From: Domibacillus indicus
GTDB lineage: Bacteria > Bacillota > Bacilli > Bacillales > Domibacillaceae
DNA length: 64,000 bases
Assembly: GCF_000970685.1 (NCBI RefSeq)
Contig: NZ_LAJB01000003.1
Location: forward strand, 186,001-250,000
Direction of reading: 5' to 3'
Position 1 is the stretch's first letter. Every line of letters begins with the position of its first letter. The notes beneath the pieces were generated by a model, which saw nothing but the letters and a program-made list of their open reading frames with translations, was not told where the DNA came from and did not search any database. Made by a program: the position numbers and the translations under genes. Below, in pieces: positions 1-7,940 of the stretch.

Positions 1-619
1 ACGCCGGCATAACAAGCGGGAAGGTGATGTTACGGAAACGCTGCCATGGGTTGGCGCCATCGATTTCCGCCGCTTCAAGCAAGTCTTTCGGCACATTTTC
101 CAGATATGCAATATAGATAATCATAATGTAACCAGCCATCTGCCAGCTCATCAGGATCACCATTCCCCAGAATCCCGTTTGCGAATCGGAAAGCCAGCCC
201 TGCAGCCACTCAATGCCTGTTGCCCGGCCAATCGCATCAAACGCTTTTGTAAAAATAAACTGCCAGATAAAGCCGAGAATCAATCCGCCGATCAGGTTTG
301 GCATAAAAAAGATCGTCCGCAGCACATTCTTGGATTTAATGTAGGATGTAACAAGCATGGCGAGGCCGAGCCCCATAATGTTGATCACAATAACAGAAGC
401 AATGGAGAATTTAAACGTGAACCAGAGTGAATTTAAAAAGCTTTGATCGCTGAACAGCTCGATATAGTTTTTAACGCCGATAAATTCAGCCGCGTTCACT
501 CCGTCCCAGTCTGTAAATGAGTACACAATGCCATAAATCAAGGGCAGCAGCACAACGGTTCCAAGCGCAAACAGAACAGGCGCCAGGAAAAGCCAAAACG
601 CAAAATCTTTGTTTCTCAT
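1..619 (-). CDS. Carbohydrate ABC transporter permease, MalF/UgpA family (3' end beyond window)
   Basis: Reading from the ATG at 619 toward the window edge gives about 206 residues of a binding-protein-dependent sugar permease. The N-terminus begins MRNKDFAFWLFLAPVLF and several hydrophobic segments follow. Near the edge lies the EAA loop (EAAEIDGANPWQRF), which contacts the ATPase in this family. The reading frame is open to base 1, so the C-terminal third is missing. It lies downstream of the sugar-binding lipoprotein gene on the same strand, separated by a hairpin, which is the usual layout binding protein then permease. The partner permease and any further genes would be outside the window. 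The substrate is not readable from sequence. The family call is firm. Confidence 0.92.
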   Translation of the reverse strand, partial: MRNKDFAFWLFLAPVLFALGTVVLLPLIYGIVYSFTDWDGVNAAEFIGVKNYIELFSDQSFLNSLWFTFKFSIASVIVINIMGLGLAMLVTSYIKSKNVLRTIFFMPNLIGGLILGFIWQFIFTKAFDAIGRATGIEWLQGWLSDSQTGFWGMVILMSWQMAGYIMIIYIAYLENVPKDLLEAAEIDGANPWQRFRNITFPLVMPA

Positions 620-654
620 GCTGGTTAAACCTCGTTTCAGTTTAATTTAGGGAA

Positions 655-694
655 AGAAAAAGATAACAGAGCAGAAAGCCCGTTATCTTTTTCT
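655..694 (-). terminator. Hairpin between binding-protein and permease genes (leaky terminator)
   Basis: A 13-bp inverted repeat (AGAAAAAGATAAC and its complement) flanks a 14-base loop just after the lipoprotein stop codon and before the permease. A T-rich run follows in the minus direction. In binding-protein operons such a stem usually trims transcription or protects the upstream mRNA, so the binding protein is made in excess. Confidence 0.65.
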
Positions 695-706
695 GTTTTC
701 AGTGGC

Positions 707-1999
707 TTACTGGCGCGCTTTTTTCCAGTCATCTTTTGCTGCTTGAATTGCTTCTTCCCATGAAGCTTCGCCAGCAAGGTATTTTTGAAGATGCGCGCCT
801 AAGATATCGCTCCAGCCTACAGGGTAGCCAAGGAATACCCAGCCCTGTGTGTTGCCTGCTTCTGCATATTCATAAATGGTTTTTGAAAGCGGATCGGCAA
901 CTTTGTCTGCATCATATCCTTCATAAGCCGGAATAAATTTAAATTGCGTCAACACCGCTTCTTTTCCTTCATCAGAAGTGTAAAGCCAGTCAAGGAAGTC
1001 TTTTGCAGCCTGCTGTTCTTCTTCTTCGGCGTTTTTATTGACCGCCCAGTACTGTGGAACACCAACCGGCATTTTCATTTCGCCGTCTACTGGAATCGGG
1101 AAGATGCCGACATTTTCAGCAAGTTCCGGGTCCATCTGCTCGATCGTTGGATATACCCAGTTTCCTTGCTTGATCATTGCCACACGGCCTGTTGAAAACA
1201 GCTCTTCTACCTGCTGTGAATAGTCAAGGCTCAAGACCGGCTGTACAGAGTATTTATTTTGCAGGTCAATATACTCTTTGTATTGATCCGCTTTTGTAAA
1301 TGGCGTTTCTTTTGCTTCAAACGCTTTCATCACACTTCCTTCGAAGTCATCTGCCATGAAAGAGTTAGAGCCGTGGTTTCCTTCTGTCCATTTTTCCTTG
1401 CCTGCAAAAGCGAACACAGCATCAATACCAAGCTCGTCCTTTTTGCTGTCAAGCGTTTCAACGACTTTTGTCAAGTCTTCCATTGACTTGATAGACTCGG
1501 CATCTACGCCGGCTTCCTCAAAAATCTGTTTATTATAAACAAATCCGTATCCTTCCTGGTTATAAGGAAGACCCAGCACCTGCTCACCTTCCGTTACGCT
1601 TTCTAATGTACCGTCAAGTGCCGCTCCGGCCGCTTCTGTATCACTTACGTCTATTAATCTGTCGCGATATTGCTGTACATCAACCGCTCCATTGATATTG
1701 AAGATAGCCGGCTCGTCGCCCGAAGCGAATTTTGATTTCAGCGCTGAAGCATAGTCGTTACCGCCGCCGACTGTTTCAACCTTAATATCAACATCCGGAT
1801 TTTGTTCCTCATACTGCTTGGCAAGCTCTTCAAACTGTTCCTTGAACTCTACCTTAAACTGAAAGATATCTACAACTGTTTGATCGCCGCTTCCGCCGCC
1901 GGAGCCTCCTGATGCGTTCTCATCTTTTTCAGCTGTGGAACAGCCGGCAAGGCCAAGTAACAATGCGGATGAAAGTACCAATGCTTTTTTCTTAAACAC
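707..1999 (-). CDS. Sugar ABC transporter substrate-binding lipoprotein (family 1)
   Basis: This is a 430-residue extracellular solute-binding protein. A lipoprotein signal peptide is visible: MFKKKALVLSSALLLGLAGC, with lipobox LAGC and lipidated Cys20, followed by a Ser/Gly-rich linker. The mature part has the length and pattern of bacterial family-1 carbohydrate-binding proteins (MsmE/MalE type), for example the region ending DWLYTSDEGKEAV. It would capture a sugar outside the membrane and deliver it to the permease encoded downstream. It has its own sigma-A-type promoter with overlapping cre and LacI-type operators upstream, so carbon catabolite control is likely. The ligand cannot be named from sequence alone. 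Confidence 0.9.
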   Translation of the reverse strand: MFKKKALVLSSALLLGLAGCSTAEKDENASGGSGGGSGDQTVVDIFQFKVEFKEQFEELAKQYEEQNPDVDIKVETVGGGNDYASALKSKFASGDEPAIFNINGAVDVQQYRDRLIDVSDTEAAGAALDGTLESVTEGEQVLGLPYNQEGYGFVYNKQIFEEAGVDAESIKSMEDLTKVVETLDSKKDELGIDAVFAFAGKEKWTEGNHGSNSFMADDFEGSVMKAFEAKETPFTKADQYKEYIDLQNKYSVQPVLSLDYSQQVEELFSTGRVAMIKQGNWVYPTIEQMDPELAENVGIFPIPVDGEMKMPVGVPQYWAVNKNAEEEEQQAAKDFLDWLYTSDEGKEAVLTQFKFIPAYEGYDADKVADPLSKTIYEYAEAGNTQGWVFLGYPVGWSDILGAHLQKYLAGEASWEEAIQAAKDDWKKARQ

Positions 2000-2041
2000 G
2001 TCATCTACCCCTTTGCAGTCTTTTTAGTTTAGGTTGAAACC

Positions 2042-2055
2042 GGTAATCGCTTTCA
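2042..2055 (-). promoter_or_regulatory. Candidate cre (CcpA) site
   Basis: TGAAAGCGATTACC on the minus strand fits the catabolite-responsive element consensus TGWAANCGNTNWCA at all but the last base. It lies just downstream of the -10 box of the binding-protein promoter, a position where CcpA represses. Confidence 0.6.
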
Positions 2056-2067
2056 ACTTCTGAAACA

Positions 2068-2097
2068 ACTATAACACCGCTTTCATGAAAACGTCAA
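2068..2097 (-). promoter_or_regulatory. Sigma-A promoter of the sugar transporter genes
   Basis: TTGACG (2092-2097) and TATAGT (2068-2073) are separated by 18 bases on the minus strand, about 70 bases before the lipoprotein start codon. The spacer contains TGAAAGCGGTGTTA, a second weaker cre-like sequence. Confidence 0.65.
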
Positions 2098-2107
2098 CAC
2101 TTTTTGA

Positions 2108-2213
2108 GAAATCGTTTGCATATTTTTTGTAAAGCCTTTCATCACATATGTATCAACCATTTAATTCCTTGTATATACAACGAAATATTCGGAATCTTTA
2201 CGCAAACGATTGC
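2108..2213. promoter_or_regulatory. LacI-family operator candidates upstream of the sugar transporter
   Basis: GCAAACGATTGC at 2202-2213 is a near-perfect palindrome centred on CG, the signature of LacI-family operators. A related half-matching sequence, GAAATCGTTTGC, sits at 2108-2119. The spacing would allow looping by a dimer of dimers. No LacI-family gene is in the window, so the regulator would be encoded elsewhere. Confidence 0.5.
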
Positions 2214-2228
2214 TCTCTTTTTCACATA

Positions 2229-2257
2229 TAAAATAACAGCCTGAATCGGCTGTTATC
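2229..2257 (-). terminator. Terminator of the oxidoreductase gene
   Basis: ATAACAGCC and GGCTGTTAT flank a 6-base loop followed by TTTATAT in the minus direction, directly after the stop codon of the oxidoreductase gene. Confidence 0.75.
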
Positions 2258-2263
2258 TATTAT

Positions 2264-3307
2264 TCATCGCAGCTTTTTGAATAATTCAATTGTCCTTTTT
2301 TCCCGGCTGCTTTCAAGGGCCGCCTCAATAATCCGCGCTGTCTTGATGCCATCTTCTCCTGCTACCGAGCACGGTTTTCCGTTGCGAATGCATTCGTACA
2401 CTTCCCGGTAATAATGGCGGTAGTCGCCGGGAAGGGTTACAATTTTTTCACTTCCGCTGCTTGTATAAAGAGTTCCATACTGGTCAATTGAATCCATTCC
2501 CCAATCGGGGCCATCCGGCAGGCTTCCTGCCAGCAATTCCGCCTCCTGCGGGTCTTCCCCTTTTTTCATAAACGTTCCCTGGCTGCCGTGCACTTTGTAT
2601 TTAGAGCCCTGTTCAAAAGACAGCATGCTGCTGTGCAGAGTAACCCGCTTTGTTCCATATGTTAAAATAAGATGAAAATAATCATCGACAATGGCTTCCG
2701 GCCGCTGTTTTTGGATGTCCGCCGTTATGCTGTCCGGCATACCGAACAGTGCCAATGCCTGATCAATTAAATGGGCACCAAGGTCATAAAGAACACCCGA
2801 AGCAGGCTTGTTTTCTTCCCGCCAGCCCTTGGCCACGGCTGGCTCAAACCGGTCATAGTGAGCTTCATAGAAATAAATATCACCGAGCTTCCCTTCATCT
2901 ATCAGCTTCTTTACTGTCAGAAAGTTCCCATCGTAACGGCGATTCTGAAATACGCTCAGCATCACGCCATGTTCTCTGGCGCAGGCAGTCAGCTCTTCTG
3001 CTTCCTTTGACGTCGGCACCATCGGTTTTTCCAGCACGATGTGTTTTCCTGCCTGAAGCGCTTTTTTGGTTATATCAAAATGAAGGCTGCTTGGCGTCGT
3101 CACGACAATAAGCTCTACGTCATCCCGTTTGATAACCTCGTCAATTGCTTGCTCCACATCCGTATCCGGCAGGTTCTTTTTTACTTTTTCTTCATTAGAA
3201 GACAGTACACAAACAACCTCGAATTCTTCCATTGTTTTTAAAAAAGGGGAATGAAAAGTAGACCCTGAAAAACCATATCCAATGATCGCTGTACCGATTG
3301 GCTTCAT
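2264..3307 (-). CDS. Gfo/Idh/MocA-family oxidoreductase, IolW (YvaA)-like
   Basis: This is a 347-residue NAD(P)-dependent oxidoreductase. The N-terminal Rossmann fold starts at IIGYGFSGSTFHSPF, a form typical of the YvaA/IolW branch (scyllo-inositol dehydrogenase). The EKP motif that carries the catalytic lysine is at residues 93-95, and the conserved GAHLID histidine is at 179. It is monocistronic with its own terminator and lies upstream of the sugar transporter. A role in inositol or other polyol/sugar oxidation is likely, but the substrate of this large family cannot be read from the sequence. The family call is firm and the subfamily moderate. Confidence 0.85.
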   Translation of the reverse strand: MKPIGTAIIGYGFSGSTFHSPFLKTMEEFEVVCVLSSNEEKVKKNLPDTDVEQAIDEVIKRDDVELIVVTTPSSLHFDITKKALQAGKHIVLEKPMVPTSKEAEELTACAREHGVMLSVFQNRRYDGNFLTVKKLIDEGKLGDIYFYEAHYDRFEPAVAKGWREENKPASGVLYDLGAHLIDQALALFGMPDSITADIQKQRPEAIVDDYFHLILTYGTKRVTLHSSMLSFEQGSKYKVHGSQGTFMKKGEDPQEAELLAGSLPDGPDWGMDSIDQYGTLYTSSGSEKIVTLPGDYRHYYREVYECIRNGKPCSVAGEDGIKTARIIEAALESSREKRTIELFKKLR

Positions 3308-3471
3308 AAATTTACGTCTCCTTTACCTTCAATTTCCTATTTAATATATTCCCCGATTTTTTTCCTGCTCAAACAAAGCGTATTCAATCTATTTGCCGGG
3401 TGATACATTTAGTATAATGGGGTAGAATAAGAGAAAGAACCTTTTTACTATTTTTGAGGGGATTGACATAA

Positions 3472-5085
3472 ATGGCTCGAAATGATTACCGGGCAATGCT
3501 TTCTAAACGAATGGAAAAAGAATTTTCCGGCTGGTTTGAACAAGAGCATATTCAAGAGAAGGATTTGTACCGCTTTCTTCATACTATGAAAGGGACTGCC
3601 GGTACAATCGGACTAGATGAGATGTCTTCCTTTTGCTCTTCACAGCTGGAAAATCTATCCGACACTAGCGAAACGTTAATTCCGGTTCGTTCGTTAAAAA
3701 ATTTCATTTCGCTGATGAGAAGCTTTTTTCACAGTAATGAAGAAAATGCAGTTTTAGAAGAAGAAATCGAAGAAGTCCCTGTTTCTATTGAGGAAAACGG
3801 CTCTTTTGTTTTAATTATTGATGAAGATGCCGAGTTTGCCTCCTATATAAAAGAGACGCTCGAGGAAAACGGTGTACAGGCTGTTATCGCATTAACCGGC
3901 AAACGGGGTGTAGAGCTGTTTTATACGCTTCAGCCTCATATGGTTATTATGGATGCGCAGCTGCCGGATATGAATGGCTTTGATATTTTAACGCAGATTA
4001 ACGATATTGCCAGAAGCCGACATGTGCCGATTACCCTGGTCAGCGTAGATGGACGGGCTGAAAATTTCAGCAAAGCCTATGAAATGGGCGCGATGGACTT
4101 TATTCCAAAGCCAATTAACATAAACGTTTTCATTCCTTACGTCTCTAATAGGTTAAAATACAGGTCTGCCATCTGGCAGTCCGCTTTAACCGATGAACTG
4201 ACAGGTGCCGGAAACCGCCGGCAATTTACACAGACTCTTTCTCAAATGTCAGCTCTGGCTGAACGTAAGCGGCATACATATTCGCTCGTTATGCTGGATT
4301 TGGATCATTTCAAAAAAATAAACGATCAGTATGGACACCCTGCCGGCGATGAAGTTTTGCGAAGCTTCAGCTCGCTCGTTTTAAGAATGAAGCGGGAAAC
4401 AGATTATTTCTTCCGATACGGCGGTGAAGAATTCGCTTTGCTTTTGGCGGATACCATTCCAGCAGAAGCGATTGTTTTAATTGAACGGATTCGCTCAAAA
4501 TTTGCGGAAACCGCTTTTACTATTCCGCCTTTTGATCCGTTTCACGTAACATTTTCAGCGGGCGTGTCCGAGTATCGAATTGATGAAGCGACCGTCTTAA
4601 ACGAAGCGGATCAAGCACTTTATAAAGCCAAGCGAAACGGGCGGAACCAGTCTGTTGTTTACGCTCTTGACAGCGGCGATGTAAAACGTCATTTAAACAT
4701 TATGATTGTCGATGATGACCTGCTTGTGCGAAAAATGCTGTCGAAACAATTCGCCGGATGGAAACCAAATGAAATTGACGTTCTCATTCATGAATATCCC
4801 GATGGTATCTCTTTTTTGGAATCAGATTGGTACAAGCCGGATGAAAATTATATGATTCTTTTAGATGGCATCATGCCGAAAATGGACGGGCTTGAAGTGC
4901 TGACCAATGTCCGGAAACGGTTTCCGGATGACAATATTGTCATTTCCATGCTGACAGCACGTACAAATGAAGCAGATATTGTCCTGGCTTTAAAAAGCGG
5001 AGCAGATGATTACATTGTGAAGCCATTTCATCCTCAGGAAGTGGTGGCCCGGGTACAGCGCCTGACAAAGAGGATGTTTAAATGA
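3472..5085 (+). CDS. Hpt-REC-GGDEF-REC protein (phosphorelay-linked diguanylate cyclase)
   Basis: This 537-residue soluble protein has four signalling modules. An Hpt domain (about 1-85) carries the phosphoacceptor His37 in HTMKGTAGTIGL. A first receiver (about 112-225) has Asp161 in MDAQLPDMNG. A GGDEF domain (about 240-395) has an intact GGEEF active site at 317-321 and an RxxD product-inhibition site (RETD, 308-311). A second receiver (about 408-535) has Asp465 in LLDGIMPKMDG and Lys517 in IVKPF. It should therefore make cyclic-di-GMP under phosphorelay control. The ATG follows a GAGGGG ribosome site. Its TGA overlaps the next ATG (ATGA), so the genes are translationally coupled. The Hpt domain is the natural partner of the hybrid kinase encoded at 11071-13926. 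Confidence 0.9.
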   Translation: MARNDYRAMLSKRMEKEFSGWFEQEHIQEKDLYRFLHTMKGTAGTIGLDEMSSFCSSQLENLSDTSETLIPVRSLKNFISLMRSFFHSNEENAVLEEEIEEVPVSIEENGSFVLIIDEDAEFASYIKETLEENGVQAVIALTGKRGVELFYTLQPHMVIMDAQLPDMNGFDILTQINDIARSRHVPITLVSVDGRAENFSKAYEMGAMDFIPKPININVFIPYVSNRLKYRSAIWQSALTDELTGAGNRRQFTQTLSQMSALAERKRHTYSLVMLDLDHFKKINDQYGHPAGDEVLRSFSSLVLRMKRETDYFFRYGGEEFALLLADTIPAEAIVLIERIRSKFAETAFTIPPFDPFHVTFSAGVSEYRIDEATVLNEADQALYKAKRNGRNQSVVYALDSGDVKRHLNIMIVDDDLLVRKMLSKQFAGWKPNEIDVLIHEYPDGISFLESDWYKPDENYMILLDGIMPKMDGLEVLTNVRKRFPDDNIVISMLTARTNEADIVLALKSGADDYIVKPFHPQEVVARVQRLTKRMFK

Positions 5086-6131
5086 CCCTTTCCTTTTTCC
5101 TGCTGCTGACTGCTTCTCTCTTTCTTTTGCAAATTGTGCTTCTCTGTTATCTGGTGATCCGCAAAAAAAGGCGGCAGCGCTACGAGGAAGAAGTAGAAAG
5201 CCAGTATAACCATTTAGTGGAGCCGTTCAGTTCTTATATGATGGAGCCATCTGATGTGCGCTTTTTTTATGCTATTCGTTCAATCAAGCACCAGGAAGTG
5301 GTACTGGAGCGGTTATTAAATGGCTATGTAGCCTTTACAAAAGAAGCGCACTCTTCACCTTTAGTGAAACAGCTGTCTGAAAGATTTTTAACAGAGCCGT
5401 ACCGCCAAAGATTGAACCGGCGTAACTGGGCAAAGCGGATAAACACCCTCCATTATATTGAAGACTTCCATATGGTTTCCCTGTCTCCCGTTTTGCTGGA
5501 GCAGCTTGCCATCTCGAATAAACTGGATGCTGAAACCCGGCAGCTTATCCGGACTCTTGCTTCATTGGATGAAACAAAAGTGCTCACCGAATTGAGCCGA
5601 TTTTCAAATGCGCCTCTCCGGCTGTATGCGGATGTTTTCAGCCGTTTAAAAAAAGAGACTGCAGTGAAAGAAATCCAATCCGCGCTCGAGAGTACGGATT
5701 TATCCCTGAAACATGCAGCGCTGATTTTTGTCGGACAGTCCGGGTCCCTTGCTTTTCTTCCCGCTGTTGAAAAAGAGCTGGCAGTCCCGCATGCTGAAAC
5801 AAGAATTCAAGCGCTTAAAGCTATTTTCCGGCTTGAATATATGTCTGATCCCGACTTGCTGGCCCCCTTTTTCAAATCAGAAATCTGGGCGGAGCGAATG
5901 TTTGCTGCGCGTATAGCCGGCATTTTACAGCTTTCCAGATATAAAGAAACACTGGGCATACTGTTGGGAGACTCTGTTTGGTGGGTTCGCTATTCTGCGG
6001 CTGAAGCCTTTACGCACTTTTCAGATGGAGATTTACTCCTTGCCCACTTAGCCGAAAATCACCCTGACCGCTATGGACGGGATATGGCTGCACAGTGGCA
6101 GATCTACCAGCCTGGAGGTGCCAGACAATGA
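5082..6131 (+). CDS. Membrane-anchored HEAT-repeat protein of the glycosyltransferase operon
   Basis: This 349-residue protein has one N-terminal transmembrane helix (about residues 3-26, followed by RKKRRQR, which predicts a cytoplasmic body). An alpha-helical remainder follows. From about residue 195 the helices fall into HEAT-like repeats, for example SLKHAALIFVGQ and VWWVRYSAAEAF. It has no catalytic motif that I can see. ATGA overlaps join it to both the upstream diguanylate cyclase and the downstream glycosyltransferase, which implies a stoichiometric partner. I infer a scaffold or a regulator of the synthase, since the glycosyltransferase itself has no PilZ domain. The function is not established. 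Confidence 0.8.
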   Translation: MTLSFFLLLTASLFLLQIVLLCYLVIRKKRRQRYEEEVESQYNHLVEPFSSYMMEPSDVRFFYAIRSIKHQEVVLERLLNGYVAFTKEAHSSPLVKQLSERFLTEPYRQRLNRRNWAKRINTLHYIEDFHMVSLSPVLLEQLAISNKLDAETRQLIRTLASLDETKVLTELSRFSNAPLRLYADVFSRLKKETAVKEIQSALESTDLSLKHAALIFVGQSGSLAFLPAVEKELAVPHAETRIQALKAIFRLEYMSDPDLLAPFFKSEIWAERMFAARIAGILQLSRYKETLGILLGDSVWWVRYSAAEAFTHFSDGDLLLAHLAENHPDRYGRDMAAQWQIYQPGGARQ

Positions 6132-7525
6132 ACATCGTTTTCCTTATTCTTTCTTACGTAACAATTATTTATATGTTGATTTCCAGCTTGAGCTATGTGG
6201 TCCTTTTTTTGCTTGCTTTCCGCAAAGTACACCGGGAAAGCGAGCTGGACCGCCGCGAGCTGACAGAAGATATTGCCGGGAGCGAGCGGACATACCCTGT
6301 TTCCATTCTGGTTCCGGCTTATAATGAAGAAGTAGGGGTTGTCAGTACAGTCCGGTCTCTTCTTGCTCTGGAATACCCTGAAAAAGAGATTATTGTGATT
6401 GATGACGGCTCTAAAGACCAGACCTCGGCCCGAATGATTGAAGAATTTCAAATGACTGAAATTCCGTTCGCCGTTCGGGCTTATCTGGAGACAGCCGAAG
6501 TAAAAGCCATTTACCAGTCTGCTATTTTCCCGTATATCCGCCTTATTAAGAAAGCAAATGGCGGAAAAGCGGATGCATTGAACGCGGGGATTAATTTATC
6601 CTCTTATCCTTATTTCTGTGCTATTGACGGGGATTCAATTTTAGAGAATGATGCACTTTTAAAAACAATGCGGCCGATTATTGAGTCAGACGGCCAGATT
6701 ATTGTAACAGGAGGCTCGGTCCGCATCGCAAACGGATCGACCATTTCAAGAAGCAAGGTAGAAGCGATTGACCTGCCGCGGCATCCAGTTGTCCTTATGC
6801 AGATTATCGAGTACTTCCGCGCTTTTTTGATCGGCCGTCTGGCTTTAAGCCGAATGAATATTTTATTGATTGTTTCCGGTGCTTTCGGTGTTTTTCATAA
6901 AGAACGGGTGATCCGCGCCGGCGGCTACAACAAAAAAACGGTCGGCGAGGACATGGAGCTTGTGGTGCGTCTGCACAGGCTGCTGAAGGAAGAAAAATCA
7001 AAGCAGCGAATTGAATACGTTCCGGACCCTGTTTGCTGGACAGAAGCACCCGAATCACTTGAGGTTTTGCGCTCACAGCGAATCCGCTGGCAGCGAGGAT
7101 TGTTCGAGACGCTCTGGACGCACAAAAAAATGATGCTCAATCCGTCATACGGCTCGGTAGGACTGGTGTCTATGCCTTACTTTTTATTTGTGGAACTGCT
7201 CGGGGCCATTTTTGAATTCTGCGGTTATTTTCTTATTTTCGGCGGCTTTTTCTTTTCATTGATTGATCCGAAAATTGCCGGCATTTTGTTTTTGGTTACG
7301 ATTTTTTACGGATCGCTTATTTCTGCCCTGGCCGTTCTTTTGGAAGAATTAACGCTTCATAAATATCCAAAGGTTTCTCATTTAATCCGCTTGTACGGCT
7401 GGGCACTGACAGAAGCTTTTTGGTATCGTCCGCTTATGGTTATTTGGCGGATTCAAGGGATTTTTGCGGCTTTCCGAAAAAAACAGCATTGGGGCGATAT
7501 GAAGCGGAAAGGAATCTCGACTTAA
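6128..7525 (+). CDS. Processive family-2 glycosyltransferase (exopolysaccharide synthase-like)
   Basis: The ATG at 6128 is chosen because GGAGGT lies 8 bases before it and it overlaps the previous stop codon; this gives 465 residues. An N-terminal membrane segment (about 4-32) is followed by a GT-A domain with Asp92-Asp93 (DDGS), Asp167/Asp169 (AIDGDS), the acceptor-site GED (273-275) and QRIRW (317-321). This D,D,D,QxxRW set marks processive synthases of the cellulose, poly-N-acetylglucosamine and hyaluronan type. Further membrane helices cluster at about 345-405. There is no PilZ domain. The product polymer is unknown. Together with the diguanylate cyclase and the glycosidase-like protein it suggests a secreted polysaccharide. 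Confidence 0.88.
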   Translation: MNIVFLILSYVTIIYMLISSLSYVVLFLLAFRKVHRESELDRRELTEDIAGSERTYPVSILVPAYNEEVGVVSTVRSLLALEYPEKEIIVIDDGSKDQTSARMIEEFQMTEIPFAVRAYLETAEVKAIYQSAIFPYIRLIKKANGGKADALNAGINLSSYPYFCAIDGDSILENDALLKTMRPIIESDGQIIVTGGSVRIANGSTISRSKVEAIDLPRHPVVLMQIIEYFRAFLIGRLALSRMNILLIVSGAFGVFHKERVIRAGGYNKKTVGEDMELVVRLHRLLKEEKSKQRIEYVPDPVCWTEAPESLEVLRSQRIRWQRGLFETLWTHKKMMLNPSYGSVGLVSMPYFLFVELLGAIFEFCGYFLIFGGFFFSLIDPKIAGILFLVTIFYGSLISALAVLLEELTLHKYPKVSHLIRLYGWALTEAFWYRPLMVIWRIQGIFAAFRKKQHWGDMKRKGIST

Positions 7526-7546
7526 ACAACATGGAGGTAGGCTGAA

Positions 7547-7897
7547 TTGAAAAAGATTTTAGTAGCGGATGATGAAGACATTCTGCGTATGTTAATTGTG
7601 GATACACTTGAAGATGATTTTGATATTACTGAAGCGGAAGACGGACAAGAAGCGCTTAATTGTGCCCGGACGCAGACATATGACTTGATCATCCTTGATT
7701 ATATGATGCCCCATTTAACAGGAATGGAAGTATTGGAAACAATCCGCAAAGACGGAAATTCAACTCCCGTGCTAATGCTTACAGCGAAAGCCCAGGAAGC
7801 AGACCGGGAGCTGGCCATGTCGCACGGAGCCGATTACTTTATGGCAAAACCGTTTAGCCCGATGGAATTACTGTCTCTCGTAGAAACGATTCTTTAA
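7547..7897 (+). CDS. Stand-alone CheY-like response regulator
   Basis: This 116-residue protein consists only of a receiver domain: acidic pocket Asp8-Asp9, phosphoacceptor Asp51 (LDYMMP), Thr in LTAKA and Lys in AKPFSP. The start is a TTG with GGAGGT 8 bases upstream. It has no output domain, so it acts by protein contact or as a phosphate shuttle or sink. As the last gene of the diguanylate cyclase and glycosyltransferase operon, it probably exchanges phosphate with the Hpt domain of the first gene and may control the synthase complex. Confidence 0.88.
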   Translation: MKKILVADDEDILRMLIVDTLEDDFDITEAEDGQEALNCARTQTYDLIILDYMMPHLTGMEVLETIRKDGNSTPVLMLTAKAQEADRELAMSHGADYFMAKPFSPMELLSLVETIL

Positions 7898-7902
7898 TGA
7901 GA

Positions 7903-7940
7903 AAGCGGGCAGCTCCCCTGAAGAGCCGCCCGCTTGTTTT
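7903..7940. terminator. Bidirectional terminator between convergent operons
   Basis: AAGCGGGC-AGCTC pairs with GAGC-CGCCCGCTT, followed by TTTTTATT on the plus side and an A/T-rich run on the minus side. It separates the converging receiver gene and the glycosidase-like gene. Confidence 0.8.
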
